A stretch of 64,000 nt of DNA from Polyangium spumosum (lineage in GTDB: Bacteria; Myxococcota_A; Polyangia; Polyangiales; Polyangiaceae): contig NZ_WJIE01000005.1 of NCBI RefSeq assembly GCF_009649845.1, positions 558,001-622,000 on the forward strand, read 5' to 3'. Under the pieces are notes generated by a model. That model saw only the letters and a program-made list of their open reading frames with translations. It was not told where the DNA came from and did no database searches. Shown here in pieces: positions 17,053 to 25,930 of this stretch. The position numbers and the translations under genes are program-made. The stretch's first letter is position 1; each line of letters starts with the position of its first letter.

Positions 17053-18033
17053 TCACGCGCCCTTGTCGCTCACGTCGAGCATGACCGAGACCGAGAGCAA
17101 GATCGGCCCCTTCGCGGCGTCGAGCTTCTGCTCGGCCTCTCGCATCGCCTCGACCAGGAGCGCGCGCGCCGTCTTCTTGTCGGGCGTCGATCCTCGCCGC
17201 TCCACGACGATCCGCGCGAGCGGCAGAGCGCCCTCCGAGGTGAGCGTCTTCGTGAGCGCCTTGCGCCTCGTGCTGTCCGGGCGCGCCCGCGTCGCGCTCG
17301 GCGGCGGCGTCCCGCGGGAGGCCTCGATGCGCACCTCCGCGGGCGCCACGACGCTCGCGAGCACCGTGCTCCTCGCGGGCGCGCCGTCCTCGAAGTGAAC
17401 GAGCGTCGGGCCTCCGTCCGCGCTCGGCGTGCCGCTCAGGAGGTAGGCCTGCGCCGCGCCCGCCACCATGCGCAGCTCCACCGAGAGCGACCTGCGCATC
17501 TCGTCCTGACGCAGGATCGATCGCGCCTCGCGCAGGTACTTCGCGGCCGAGAGGTCGTGCTTCTCGCGCCCCGCGAGCTGCTTGAGCACGCCGAGCACGA
17601 GCGGATCCTCGAGCGTCTCGAGCGAGTCGTTTGCGGCGCCGAGGCTCGCCTGCACGGCCGACGAGCTCGTCTCGAGCCGCGCGGCGGCGAGCGCCTCGAC
17701 GATCTCGCGCGCCTCGCGCAGCGTCTTGCTCGTGATCGACTCGCAGAGCGCCCGCGCGCTCCGGGCCGTGCGAAGCCTGTCCGCGTCGGGATCGACGCCG
17801 AGCTCGGTCGCGCGTGCTTCGAGCGCGTCCACGAGCCTGCGCGCCGCGGGCGTGATGGCGCGGACGACCTCCAGCGCCTTGCGCCCGAGCTCCTCCAGGC
17901 TCTTCGCGGAGAGCGTGCGCTCCGTGAGGGTCACGCCGAGGATCCCCGTCCCCAGAACGACGGCGCGCGCCCATGTCGTCGGCTCCGGCATCCCGCCGCC
18001 GCTGCTGTCGCTGCCCGTCCTGCTCTTCGCCAT
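17053..18033 (-). CDS. Conserved-looking hypothetical protein, helical N-half
   Basis: 326 residues with no recognised family. A short hydrophobic segment near the N-terminus (ARAVVLGTGILGVTL, about 22-36) might be an anchor. Residues 40-200 are Ala/Leu/Glu/Arg-rich and predicted helical. The C-terminal third (about 215-326) is richer in beta-type sequence and ends GPILLSVSVMLDVSDKGA. The start at 18033 has a GGAGAGG ribosome-binding site. Upstream in-frame extension is antisense to the M14 gene and is rejected. It converges on miaA with a 4-bp gap. Function unknown. Confidence 0.7.
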   Translation of the reverse strand: MAKSRTGSDSSGGGMPEPTTWARAVVLGTGILGVTLTERTLSAKSLEELGRKALEVVRAITPAARRLVDALEARATELGVDPDADRLRTARSARALCESITSKTLREAREIVEALAAARLETSSSAVQASLGAANDSLETLEDPLVLGVLKQLAGREKHDLSAAKYLREARSILRQDEMRRSLSVELRMVAGAAQAYLLSGTPSADGGPTLVHFEDGAPARSTVLASVVAPAEVRIEASRGTPPPSATRARPDSTRRKALTKTLTSEGALPLARIVVERRGSTPDKKTARALLVEAMREAEQKLDAAKGPILLSVSVMLDVSDKGA

Positions 18034-18093
18034 CCGACCTCTCCGCGGCCGAGTATAGGCGAGATCGCCCCCCGCGCGTCCGCGGTTCGTGGC

Positions 18094-19215
18094 ATGATAA
18101 TCATCATGCACGTCGACGCCGACCTCTGCGGCGGGAGCATTGTCGTGTCGGGCCACCGCCCCGGGGCCGAGGCGGAGCTCTCCTTGCGCGCCGACAGCGC
18201 CGCCGGGATCCGGCAATGGTTCCATTTCCGCGTGCGAGGCGCCCTCGACGCGCGCCTCGAGCTCTCCATCGTCGACGCGGGCCAGGCGATGCACGCCGAC
18301 GCCTTCCGCGGCTACCGCGCGCTTGGTTCTTACGATCTCGAACGATGGTTCCGCGTCCCCACCGATTTCGACGGCCGTCGCCTCGTCCTGCGGCACCGGC
18401 CCGATCACGACACGGTCCACTATTCGTATTTCGCGGCCTATCCCCTCGATCGGCTGTCCGCGCTGCTCGCGGTCGTCGATCGCTCGCCGCGGGCGCGCGT
18501 GCTCTCGATCGGGGCGAGCGTCGAGGGGCGCCCGATCCACCTCGTCGTGCTCGGCGAGGACGGCCCGGGCAAGCGCCGCTTGTGGATCGCGGGGCGCCAG
18601 CATCCGGGCGAGACGATGGGCTCGTGGTTCGTCGAGGGCGCGCTCGCGCGGCTCCTCGCCGAGGACGACCCGGTCACCGACGCGCTGCTCGGCGAGGCCG
18701 TGGTGTACGTCCTGCCGAACCTGAACCCGGACGGCAGCACGCGGGGCAATTTCCGCACGAACGCGGCCGGGCGTGATCTCAATCGTGAATGGCACGCGCC
18801 GAGCCGCGACGGGAGCCCCGAGATCCTCGCCGCGCGTGGCGTCATGGAGCAGGCGGGCGTCGACCTCTTCCTCGACGTGCACGGCGACGAGCACGCCGAC
18901 GTCGCGTTCGCCATCGGCTGCGAGGGCAACCCGGGGTTTTCCGAGCGCCTCCACGACCTCGAGCGCCGCTTCGCGCGGAGCCTCGCCCGGCGCGAGGGGG
19001 GTTTTTCTTCGGAGCTCGATTATGGCTCCGACGACCCGGGCAAGGGCGACCTGCGAATCGGCAACAACTGGGTCGGCGAGCGCTTCGATTGCTTGTCCAT
19101 GACGATCGAGATGCCTTTCAAGGAAGGCCCGAGCGGCTTCGGCCCCGATCGCGCCTCGCAGCTCGGGCGCTCCTCGCTCGAGGCCGTGCTCGAATCTTTG
19201 GGCGTGCTGCGCTAG
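18094..19215 (+). CDS. M14 zinc carboxypeptidase of the cytosolic carboxypeptidase type
   Basis: About 373 residues: an N-terminal beta-sandwich (QWFHFRVRGA, then YDLERWFRVPTDFDGRRLVL, HYSYFAAYPLDRL) typical of the M14_N domain of cytosolic carboxypeptidases, then the peptidase domain. Zinc ligands are seen in GRQHPGE (HxxE) and FLDVHGDEH; the catalytic Glu is in MTIEMPFK. Substrate-contact residues appear in NPDGSTRGNFRTNAAGRDLNREW. There is no signal peptide, so it is cytoplasmic. Eukaryotic relatives remove glutamates from tubulin; bacterial roles are largely unknown. A second Met at 18106 could be the start. The glycosyltransferase gene follows after 14 bp. Confidence 0.88.
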   Translation: MIIIMHVDADLCGGSIVVSGHRPGAEAELSLRADSAAGIRQWFHFRVRGALDARLELSIVDAGQAMHADAFRGYRALGSYDLERWFRVPTDFDGRRLVLRHRPDHDTVHYSYFAAYPLDRLSALLAVVDRSPRARVLSIGASVEGRPIHLVVLGEDGPGKRRLWIAGRQHPGETMGSWFVEGALARLLAEDDPVTDALLGEAVVYVLPNLNPDGSTRGNFRTNAAGRDLNREWHAPSRDGSPEILAARGVMEQAGVDLFLDVHGDEHADVAFAIGCEGNPGFSERLHDLERRFARSLARREGGFSSELDYGSDDPGKGDLRIGNNWVGERFDCLSMTIEMPFKEGPSGFGPDRASQLGRSSLEAVLESLGVLR

Positions 19216-19229
19216 GGTAGCGCCCCTCG

Positions 19230-20747
19230 ATGCTTGCTCGGCTCCACTCCCTTTGGCGGCGCCTGCCCGCCTTCCTCGGCCGCGCCCTCCCGTGGCTCGT
19301 GGCCTTGGGCGCCTCCGCGTACCTCGTCATCTATCTCGTGCTCGCGATCGTGCACCTCCGTTATCCCTTCGAGCTCGAATGGATGGAGGGCGGCGCGGTC
19401 GACCACGTGCGCCACATCCTCTCGGGCAAGCGCCTCTACGACCGCCCCACGATCGAATTCGTCCCCTTCATCTACACGCCCCTCTACTTCTACGTCTCGG
19501 CCGCCGCGAGCAAGCTCTTCGGCCTCGGCTTTTTTTCGCTCCGCCTGGTCTCCTTCCTCTCCTCGCTCGGCTGCCTCGGGCTCATCGCCCTCTTCGTCCA
19601 TCGGGAGACGAAGAGCCGCCTCGCCGCGGTCCTCGCGGCGGGGTTGTTCGCCGGGACGTACCGCGAGAGCGTCGCCTTCATGGATATCGCGCGGGTCGAC
19701 TCGCTCGCGCTCCTCCTCTTTCTCGGCGGCCTCTACGTGCTGCGATTCCGCGAGGGGCTCGGCTTCCGGCTCCTCGCCGTCGCCTTTTTCCTGCTCTCGT
19801 TCCTCACGAAGCAATCGATGCTCGTGGCGGCGGCGCCGCTCGCCGTGTACGCCTTCTTCGCCGACGGCTGGAGGCGTGGGCTCGCTTTTGGCGTGGCGCT
19901 CTTCGGCGCCATCGGGCTCTCGACCCTGGCGCTCGACCGCCTACACGGTGGCTGGTTTCGTTATTACGTCTTCTTTTTGCCCTCGCAGCACCCGCGGGTG
20001 CCGGCGATGTGGGTCGATTACTGGATCGAGGACCTCTTCGCGCCGCTCGTGATCTCCTTCGTCGCGGCCCTCTACTGGCTCGCGGCCTCGGGCGAGGGGG
20101 CGAAGAAGGCGCGCCTCTTCTGGTTCTTCGCGGCGGCCGGCGCGCTCGGGACCTCGTGGGGCGGGCGGCTGCACGCCGGCGGCTGGCCGAACGTGCTCAT
20201 GCCTGCGTTCTCCGTGCTCGCCATTCTCTTCGGCCTCGGCGTCGCCGCGGCCCTGGAGAGCGCCGGTAATGCCCCCGAGGCCCATCGCGCCCGCCTGCGC
20301 GCCGCGGCGTTTGGCGTGGCGGCCCTCCAGCTCGCCTGCGTCGTCTACGATCCTCGCCGCTTCGTGCCTTCCCGCGGCGACGAGAAGGCGGGCCACGCGT
20401 TCGTGAAGACGCTCGCCGCCTTGCCCGGAGACGTCTGGGTCCCGGCGCACGGCCACCTCCCGGCGCTCGCGGGCAAGCGCCCGTTCGCGCACGAAATGGC
20501 GATGCAGGACATCCTGGGCATCGGCGGCGGCCCGGCCGGGATCGCGCTCCGGAACGAGATCCGCGAGGCGCTCGAGGCGCGGCGCTTCGGCGCGGTCCTC
20601 CCGGACACCGATTTCTACAAGAAAGAGATCAACATGTTTTACGCGCGAAACGAGAGGGACAAGCCGCTCTTCTCGGGGCGCGATTTCTTCCCGGTGACGG
20701 GTTTGCCGACGAGGCCGCGGGGGGTGTGGCGCCCGCGGCGGCGCTGA
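19230..20747 (+). CDS. GT-C type membrane glycosyltransferase
   Basis: 505 residues with about ten hydrophobic spans and an early periplasmic loop containing the acidic sequence FELEWMEGGAVDH. Acidic catalytic residues of polyprenol-phosphate-sugar dependent GT-C enzymes (ArnT/GT39/PMT-like) lie at this place. A further RVDSLAL follows the middle spans, and a soluble C-terminal part (about 390-505) ends basic. It would transfer a sugar from a lipid carrier to an envelope acceptor; neither is identifiable. It is co-directional with the M14 gene (14 bp apart) and converges on the minus-strand lipoprotein gene with a 6-bp gap. Confidence 0.75.
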   Translation: MLARLHSLWRRLPAFLGRALPWLVALGASAYLVIYLVLAIVHLRYPFELEWMEGGAVDHVRHILSGKRLYDRPTIEFVPFIYTPLYFYVSAAASKLFGLGFFSLRLVSFLSSLGCLGLIALFVHRETKSRLAAVLAAGLFAGTYRESVAFMDIARVDSLALLLFLGGLYVLRFREGLGFRLLAVAFFLLSFLTKQSMLVAAAPLAVYAFFADGWRRGLAFGVALFGAIGLSTLALDRLHGGWFRYYVFFLPSQHPRVPAMWVDYWIEDLFAPLVISFVAALYWLAASGEGAKKARLFWFFAAAGALGTSWGGRLHAGGWPNVLMPAFSVLAILFGLGVAAALESAGNAPEAHRARLRAAAFGVAALQLACVVYDPRRFVPSRGDEKAGHAFVKTLAALPGDVWVPAHGHLPALAGKRPFAHEMAMQDILGIGGGPAGIALRNEIREALEARRFGAVLPDTDFYKKEINMFYARNERDKPLFSGRDFFPVTGLPTRPRGVWRPRRR

Positions 20748-20753
20748 GGGCGC

Positions 20754-21383
20754 TCACGGCCCGATCAAAAACGTCACCGCCTCCCCCGCGAACGGCCCTC
20801 CGTCCTGCGCCACGCGGTTGTCCTCGAAGATCGCGTTCGTCACGACGAGCGTCACGGGCTCCCCGGTGAGCGCGAGCTTCGTCCACGAGGCCGCGTCGAA
20901 CGTGTACGAGAGCTCGGTCGTGAAGACACGCACGAGCTCGGGGCTCTTCGGCGTCGAGAACGAGAGCAGATACGCGCGCCCGTTCACCGGCGCCCCGTGC
21001 GCCCACGCCTCGCGCGGGCCCCAGAACGACGAGACCACCTTCGCGGCCCTGACAAACCTCTCTCCGGGCGAGACCTCGCGCGACGCCGACGATCCCTTCA
21101 CGTGCCATTCGATCGTCGGCGGCACGTCCTTCGGCAACGTCGCGCCCGCGGCCGGCGTATCGACCACCACGCCTTGCGCGGCGTCCGTCTTCGACGCCGC
21201 GAGCAACATCGCCGCGAGCGCCTCGTCCGTCGCCGCGCCTGCGTAGATCACGCCCGAGAGGTCCGGCCCGGTCGGCTCGGTGGGGCCCTCCGCCTCGCCT
21301 CCGCCACACGCGCCCACGCTCGTCCCGACGAACACCACGCCCGCGAGCATCAAGATCCCTGCGATTCGTCCGATTTTTTTCAC
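20754..21383 (-). CDS. Lipoprotein, third gene of the MbnP-MbnH operon
   Basis: 209-residue lipoprotein with lipobox SVGAC and a domain that alternates short strands (ATLPKDVPPTIEWHVKG, KSPELVRVFTTELSYTFDA, GEPVTLVVTNAIFEDNRV), suggesting an immunoglobulin-like fold. No family recognised. The GTG start overlaps the stop of the MbnH gene by 4 bp (GTGA) with a GGGAGG ribosome-binding site, so translation is coupled. An envelope role together with MbnP/MbnH is therefore likely. The hydrophilic part has several His and Met residues but no clear copper motif. Confidence 0.7.
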   Translation of the reverse strand: MKKIGRIAGILMLAGVVFVGTSVGACGGGEAEGPTEPTGPDLSGVIYAGAATDEALAAMLLAASKTDAAQGVVVDTPAAGATLPKDVPPTIEWHVKGSSASREVSPGERFVRAAKVVSSFWGPREAWAHGAPVNGRAYLLSFSTPKSPELVRVFTTELSYTFDAASWTKLALTGEPVTLVVTNAIFEDNRVAQDGGPFAGEAVTFLIGP

Positions 21384-22585
21384 GGCGATCCTCCCGCGTC
21401 GTCCTCTGTCCACGGATCCGAAAAACGAGGGTCCACGAGCAGCGCCTCGTCCGTCAGCGCCTCGAGGAAGGCGATCACGTCGGCCTTCTCCTCCTCGGTC
21501 AACAAAAAGCCGCTGATGAGCTCGCTCTTGTACGGGTTCTGGCTCCCCACGCCCGCGTTCGGCCCGTCCGCGATCGTGCGACCGCCGGCCGCGTAATGGT
21601 CGAGCACCTCCGAGAGCGTGGTGATGCTGCCGTCGTGCATGTAGGGCGCCGTCAGCGTGATGTTGCGCAACGTCGGCGCGCGGAACCGGCCCATGTCGGT
21701 GGACACGCCCGTGATCTCGTAGACCCCGCGGTTCTCCTCCGGATACGCGCCCGTGCCGCCGAGGTTGTACAGGCCCGTGTTGTGGAACATCGTCTCGGTG
21801 AACGTGCTTCCGTCGTGCTCCACGGAGTCCGAGAAATTGAAGCCCCCGTGGCAATGGAAGCACTCGAGCTTCTCCGAGAAGAAGAGCTCCTTGCCCCGCT
21901 TCTGCGCGTCCGTCAAAGCCTTCGCGTCGCCCCCGTAGTTGTGACGATCCCAGGCCGAACGGTAGGAGATCACGGTGCGCTGGAAGGCGCCGATCGCGCG
22001 GACCACGTTCGAGATCCGCACGGGATCCGCCTCGCCGGGGAACGCCTTCGGGAAGAGCGCCTCGTAGATTGGCTCCTTCCGCAATCGCTCGAGGAGCACG
22101 TCTTCCTTTCCCGCGAGCCCGAGCTCGACCGGCGTCTCGCCGAAGAGCGGCAGGAGCGCCTGCTCTTCGAGCTCCGTCATCAAGGGGTTCGCCCAGGTGA
22201 GCGTGGACAGATACCCCACGTTCACGATCGACATGCTCCCCCGCGGGTGCACCTCGCCCGTCGAGCCGATCCCGGAGGGACGCCCGTCCGTGAACGCGAG
22301 CTTCTGCTCGTGGCACGACGCGCAGCTCTGCGTCTCGTTCCCGGACAGACGTTTGTCGTAAAAGAGGCGCCGACCGAGCTCGACCTTGTCGGCCGACATC
22401 GGGTTCTCCTCCGGCACCTTGGGCTTCGGGTACCCCGCGGGCAGGCCAAAATCCCAGGCCGCGGGGGCCGGGGGCTCGGGCGGCAGAGGCCCCTCGCCCT
22501 CCCCGCCGCAGCCAGCGGCGGAGCCGAACAGCAAAAGGACGGCGATCGGGCCGCGCGCGGCGGTGGAGAGGGTGAGGTTTGTCAT
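21380..22585 (-). CDS. MbnH-like diheme cytochrome c peroxidase family protein
   Basis: 401-residue lipoprotein (lipobox SAAGC, Cys26) of the MauG/MbnH/CcpA diheme group. Two haem-binding CxxCH motifs are present: CASCH (88-92) and CFHCH (242-246). Conserved family blocks are LGRRLFYDKRLS, FRAPTLRNITLTAPYMHDG and TLSEVLDHYAAGG. In characterised MbnH enzymes the two haems form a high-valent state that oxidises a tryptophan in the partner MbnP to kynurenine. The MbnP gene lies 4 bp upstream here, so that role is inferred. The stop overlaps the following lipoprotein start. Confidence 0.9.
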   Translation of the reverse strand: MTNLTLSTAARGPIAVLLLFGSAAGCGGEGEGPLPPEPPAPAAWDFGLPAGYPKPKVPEENPMSADKVELGRRLFYDKRLSGNETQSCASCHEQKLAFTDGRPSGIGSTGEVHPRGSMSIVNVGYLSTLTWANPLMTELEEQALLPLFGETPVELGLAGKEDVLLERLRKEPIYEALFPKAFPGEADPVRISNVVRAIGAFQRTVISYRSAWDRHNYGGDAKALTDAQKRGKELFFSEKLECFHCHGGFNFSDSVEHDGSTFTETMFHNTGLYNLGGTGAYPEENRGVYEITGVSTDMGRFRAPTLRNITLTAPYMHDGSITTLSEVLDHYAAGGRTIADGPNAGVGSQNPYKSELISGFLLTEEEKADVIAFLEALTDEALLVDPRFSDPWTEDDAGGSP

Positions 22586-22589
22586 GGAT

Positions 22590-23519
22590 TCACTCCACCG
22601 AGAAGAGCTTCTGTTCGTCCGGATGAACCGAGCCGTCGTCCACGTGAATGCCGAGCCGGCCCATGACGGCCTGGCATTCGGGGTCGTCGAAGCCGCCCAT
22701 GCAGCCCGGCGCGCCGCCCGCGTTCTGCGAGAGGTCGCTCTCCGCGACGAGCGCCGCGTAATCGACCACGAACTTGCCCGTGAGCGGATCGTAGTCGGTC
22801 AGGCGCACCTCGGGGCGGTTCGGCCGGTCGCAGGCCGTGACGACCCCCGACCCGTCCTCCGTGCACCCCGTGCTGCCGATGTGCACGTTAAAAGCCCCGC
22901 CGCCCGCCGTGGGCGCCGCGTCCACGCGGAGGAACTTGTACCCGCCGTTCCAGTTCCAGAACAGCGCGCTCAGGTTGAGCGGCGAAGGCGCCGTCGCCGC
23001 GTCGGCGTGGTTCAGCTCGAAAGGCACCCCGACCTTGAACGTGATGCCCTGGTAGCTCCCGGCCTGCACCCGGCCCTTGATCGTGGTGTTCGTCTCGCTC
23101 GTGCCGTTCGCGCAGGCGCCGGTTTTGTCCTCGAAATCGAGGAGCGCCAGGTCCTCGTGTTGCCAGAGCCCGTCCTGCGTGAGATCGACCGGGAACTCGC
23201 TGCCATCCTTGCGCAGGAGGCGCACGTCGTGCACGTAAAGCCGAAAATCGGTGATCTGCACCTCGGTGTTCGTGCTGCCCAGGGTGTAGGTATCGGTGCA
23301 ATCGAAGACCTTGTCCCCGACGCGCCCCTCGAACGTGATCTCCACGTCCATGAGCGACGCCCCGCCGCCGCTTCCGCCACTTCCGCCACTTCCGCCGCTG
23401 CCGCCGCTTCCACCCGCGCCGCCGCTGCCCTCGCCGTCGCCGCCGCATCCGGCGACGAGCCCGGCAAAAAGCGCCACGACGAGCCACGTTCCCCTCGAAG
23501 TACCAAGTTCACAAGTCAC
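22590..23519 (-). CDS. MbnP family copper-binding-type lipoprotein (metallo-mystery pair, four-Cys motif)
   Basis: 309 residues from a GTG with a near-perfect GGAGGTGAG ribosome-binding site. Signal and lipobox (GLVAGC) are followed by a (Gly-Gly-Ser)n tether and then the MbnP domain. Visible landmarks are EITFEGRVGDKVFDC, TDFRLYVHDVRLL, LALLDFEDKTGAC, ALFWNWNGGYKFLRVD (Trp188 and Trp190), and the cysteines in STGCTEDG and TACDRPNRP. MbnP proteins bind copper after their MbnH partner converts one Trp to kynurenine. Trp188 or Trp190 is the candidate (inference). It is the first gene of a three-gene unit and is divergent from the DsbA-fusion gene across about 207 bp. Confidence 0.9.
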   Translation of the reverse strand: MTCELGTSRGTWLVVALFAGLVAGCGGDGEGSGGAGGSGGSGGSGGSGGSGGGASLMDVEITFEGRVGDKVFDCTDTYTLGSTNTEVQITDFRLYVHDVRLLRKDGSEFPVDLTQDGLWQHEDLALLDFEDKTGACANGTSETNTTIKGRVQAGSYQGITFKVGVPFELNHADAATAPSPLNLSALFWNWNGGYKFLRVDAAPTAGGGAFNVHIGSTGCTEDGSGVVTACDRPNRPEVRLTDYDPLTGKFVVDYAALVAESDLSQNAGGAPGCMGGFDDPECQAVMGRLGIHVDDGSVHPDEQKLFSVE

Positions 23520-23726
23520 GTCTCACCTCCGTCCGAAAGCCATGCACCGGTTCCTGCGGTCAGGCAATGCGACAAATTGATGCATCCCCCGTGCCACGCG
23601 GCCCCGGGCTCTCCTTCGGCCGCGCCGCGCATTGACGGAAGCGGTACGCCCGGGGGATGTTGAAGCCGCGCGGATCGGCGCGCAAGCCGCGTGCGTCGCG
23701 TTCGGGTTTCTTGTAGGGTGCCGGCC

Positions 23727-25856
23727 ATGCTCGTGAAGCTCTACCGAATCGGGTTCGTGACGGCCCTCTCGGCCGCAATCGCCTGCGGCCCGGCGCCTGC
23801 GCCGCAGGCCGCCTCGCCCGGCGCCGGGTCCCAGGGGCCTTCGGATCAGGCTGGTGCTGCCCAAGAAGGCGCCGAGAGCGCGGACAAAGGCGCCGCCCTC
23901 CCCCGCGCCGCGCGCGCCGGGGGCGAAGGCGACGGCGAGCTCGCCGTGGCAGGCAGCGGCCGCGGCCCGCGTGACGACGTCGGCGGCTTCCCCCCGCGGC
24001 CCGTGGCCCCGGCGGAGGTCGGCAACTGGACCGGCGGCAACGAGGTCGACACGGGCGAAGGCGCGAAGAGCCCGGTGCCCGTCACGGCCGCGGATCCGAG
24101 CTGGGGCAGCCCCAAGGCGCCCGTCACGATCGTCGCGTTCTCCGACCTCGAGTGCCCCTTCTGCGGGCGCGCCGCGGGCACGCTCGCCGATCTCGCCCGG
24201 ATCTACGGCAAGGACCAGCTCCGGATCGTCTGGAAAAACTTCCCCCTCGATTTCCACAAGAACGCGCGCCCCGCGGCCGAGGCGGCGATGGCCGTGTTCA
24301 AGCTGAAAGGCGCGCCCTGGTTCTGGGCCTATCACGACGCCCTCTTCGCCGGCCGCATCGATCCGCAGGTGATCGACGGCTCGCTCCCGCGTGGCCTCAC
24401 CCGCAAGAACATCGACGCGGCGCTCGCGAGCGGCGACATTGCAAGGAAGGTCCAGGACGACATCGACCTCGGCAAGAAGGTCGGCGTCATGGGCACGCCG
24501 GCCTTCTTCATCAACGGCGTGCACCTCTCCGGCGCGCAGCCGGTCGACAAGTTCCGCGCCATCATCGACGAGCAGATCGCGGCCGCGCGCAAGGCGACCG
24601 CGGGCGGGACGGCGCCCGAGAAGGTCTATGCGGTGCTCTCGGCGCAGAACTACCAGAAGCCCGAGGACCGGCCCGACGCGCGGCCGAGCCAGCCTGCGGA
24701 GGACACGAAGACCGTCTGGCGCGTGCCCGTCGACGGCTCGCCTGTCCGGGGCAAAAACACGGCGCTCGTCACGCTCGTGACGTTCACGGATTTCCAGTGC
24801 CCGTTCTGCATCAAGGTCACGCCGACGCTCGAGCAGCTCGCCCGCGATTACGGGGACAAACTCCGCATCGTGTACAAGAACAACCCGCTCCCGTTCCACA
24901 AGGACGCCGAGCCCGCGGCCGAGCTCGCGCTCGAGGCGCGCGCGCAGAAGGGCGACGCGGCGTTCTGGAAGGCGCACGACCTGCTCTTCGCCCAGAATGG
25001 CAAGCTCGCGCCCGAGGACCTCGAGTCGGTCGCCAGGAGCCTCGGGATCGACCTGAAGAAGGCGAGCGCCGCGATCGAGAACAAGAAACACAAGGCGCGT
25101 ATCGAGCAGGACCAGGACCTCGCCGACGACGTGCAGGCGACCGGCACGCCGCATTTCTTCATCAATGGGCGGAGGCTCGTGGGCGCCCAGCCGATCGACA
25201 AGTTCAAGGCGCTCATCGACGAGGAGATCACGAAGGCGGAGGTGATGGTCAAGAAGGGCACGCCTGCGGCGAAGCTCTACGACACCCTCATCAAGGACGG
25301 CAAGGCGGCGACGTTCGAGAAGGTCCCGGTCCCCGCGGTCACGAAGGACAACCCGAGCCGCGGCCCGGCGAACGCGAAGGTCGTCGTGCAGATCTTCTCC
25401 GATTTCGAGTGCCCGTTCTGCAAGCGGGTCGGGCCCACGCTCGACGAGCTCCAGGCGGCCTTCCCGGGCAAGCTCCGGTTCGTCTGGCGAAACAAGCCGC
25501 TGCCGTTCCACAAGAACGCGATGCCCGCGGCGATGGCGGCCATGGAGGCCTACAAGCAAAAGGGCAATGACGCATTCTGGAAGATGCACGACGCGTTTTT
25601 CCAGGACCAGACGCAGCTCGACCGCGCCGGGATCGAGAGGACGGCCGCCGCGCTCGGGCTCGACGTGCAGAAGGTCCTCGCCGCGATCGACGGGCAGACG
25701 CACAAGGCGCTCATCGACGCGGACCTCGCGGCCGCCGACAAGGCCAAGGTCTCGGGCACGCCCGCCTTCGTGATCAATGGGTACTTCATCTCCGGCGCGC
25801 AGCCCCTCGGCAAATTCAAGAAGGCCGTGAGCCTCGCGCTCAAGGAGGCGAAGTAG
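23727..25856 (+). CDS. Lipoprotein with three tandem DsbA/thioredoxin-like domains
   Basis: 709 residues: signal with possible lipobox (AAIAC, Cys20), a low-complexity linker to about residue 110, then three DsbA-like (Thioredoxin_4) domains in a row. Each has a CPFC redox centre, at 143-146 (LECPFCGRA), 358-361 (FQCPFCIKV) and 562-565 (FECPFCKRV). Each also repeats FHKNA/FHKDA about 40 residues on and ends with a cis-Pro loop of the type GTPAFFING, GTPHFFING or GTPAFVING. Single-domain DsbA or BdbD proteins are usually about 200-250 residues, so this is a triplication in one chain. Likely role is disulfide formation or isomerisation in exported proteins, of which this region encodes many. 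Confidence 0.9.
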   Translation: MLVKLYRIGFVTALSAAIACGPAPAPQAASPGAGSQGPSDQAGAAQEGAESADKGAALPRAARAGGEGDGELAVAGSGRGPRDDVGGFPPRPVAPAEVGNWTGGNEVDTGEGAKSPVPVTAADPSWGSPKAPVTIVAFSDLECPFCGRAAGTLADLARIYGKDQLRIVWKNFPLDFHKNARPAAEAAMAVFKLKGAPWFWAYHDALFAGRIDPQVIDGSLPRGLTRKNIDAALASGDIARKVQDDIDLGKKVGVMGTPAFFINGVHLSGAQPVDKFRAIIDEQIAAARKATAGGTAPEKVYAVLSAQNYQKPEDRPDARPSQPAEDTKTVWRVPVDGSPVRGKNTALVTLVTFTDFQCPFCIKVTPTLEQLARDYGDKLRIVYKNNPLPFHKDAEPAAELALEARAQKGDAAFWKAHDLLFAQNGKLAPEDLESVARSLGIDLKKASAAIENKKHKARIEQDQDLADDVQATGTPHFFINGRRLVGAQPIDKFKALIDEEITKAEVMVKKGTPAAKLYDTLIKDGKAATFEKVPVPAVTKDNPSRGPANAKVVVQIFSDFECPFCKRVGPTLDELQAAFPGKLRFVWRNKPLPFHKNAMPAAMAAMEAYKQKGNDAFWKMHDAFFQDQTQLDRAGIERTAAALGLDVQKVLAAIDGQTHKALIDADLAAADKAKVSGTPAFVINGYFISGAQPLGKFKKAVSLALKEAK

Positions 25857-25877
25857 CCGCGTCGGGTCTTCGACGCG

Positions 25878-25898
25878 GCCCGCCCTTTTCGGGCTTTT
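25878..25898 (+). terminator. Rho-independent terminator of the triple-DsbA gene
   Basis: Short GC stem (GCCCG with CGGGC) around a T-rich loop, followed by TTTT, 21 bp after the stop of the DsbA-fusion gene. A second small hairpin (CGTCG/CGACG) lies just before it. Confidence 0.55.
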
Positions 25899-25930
25899 GC
25901 CTGGCACGGCTCTTGATATTCTCGTCGCCG

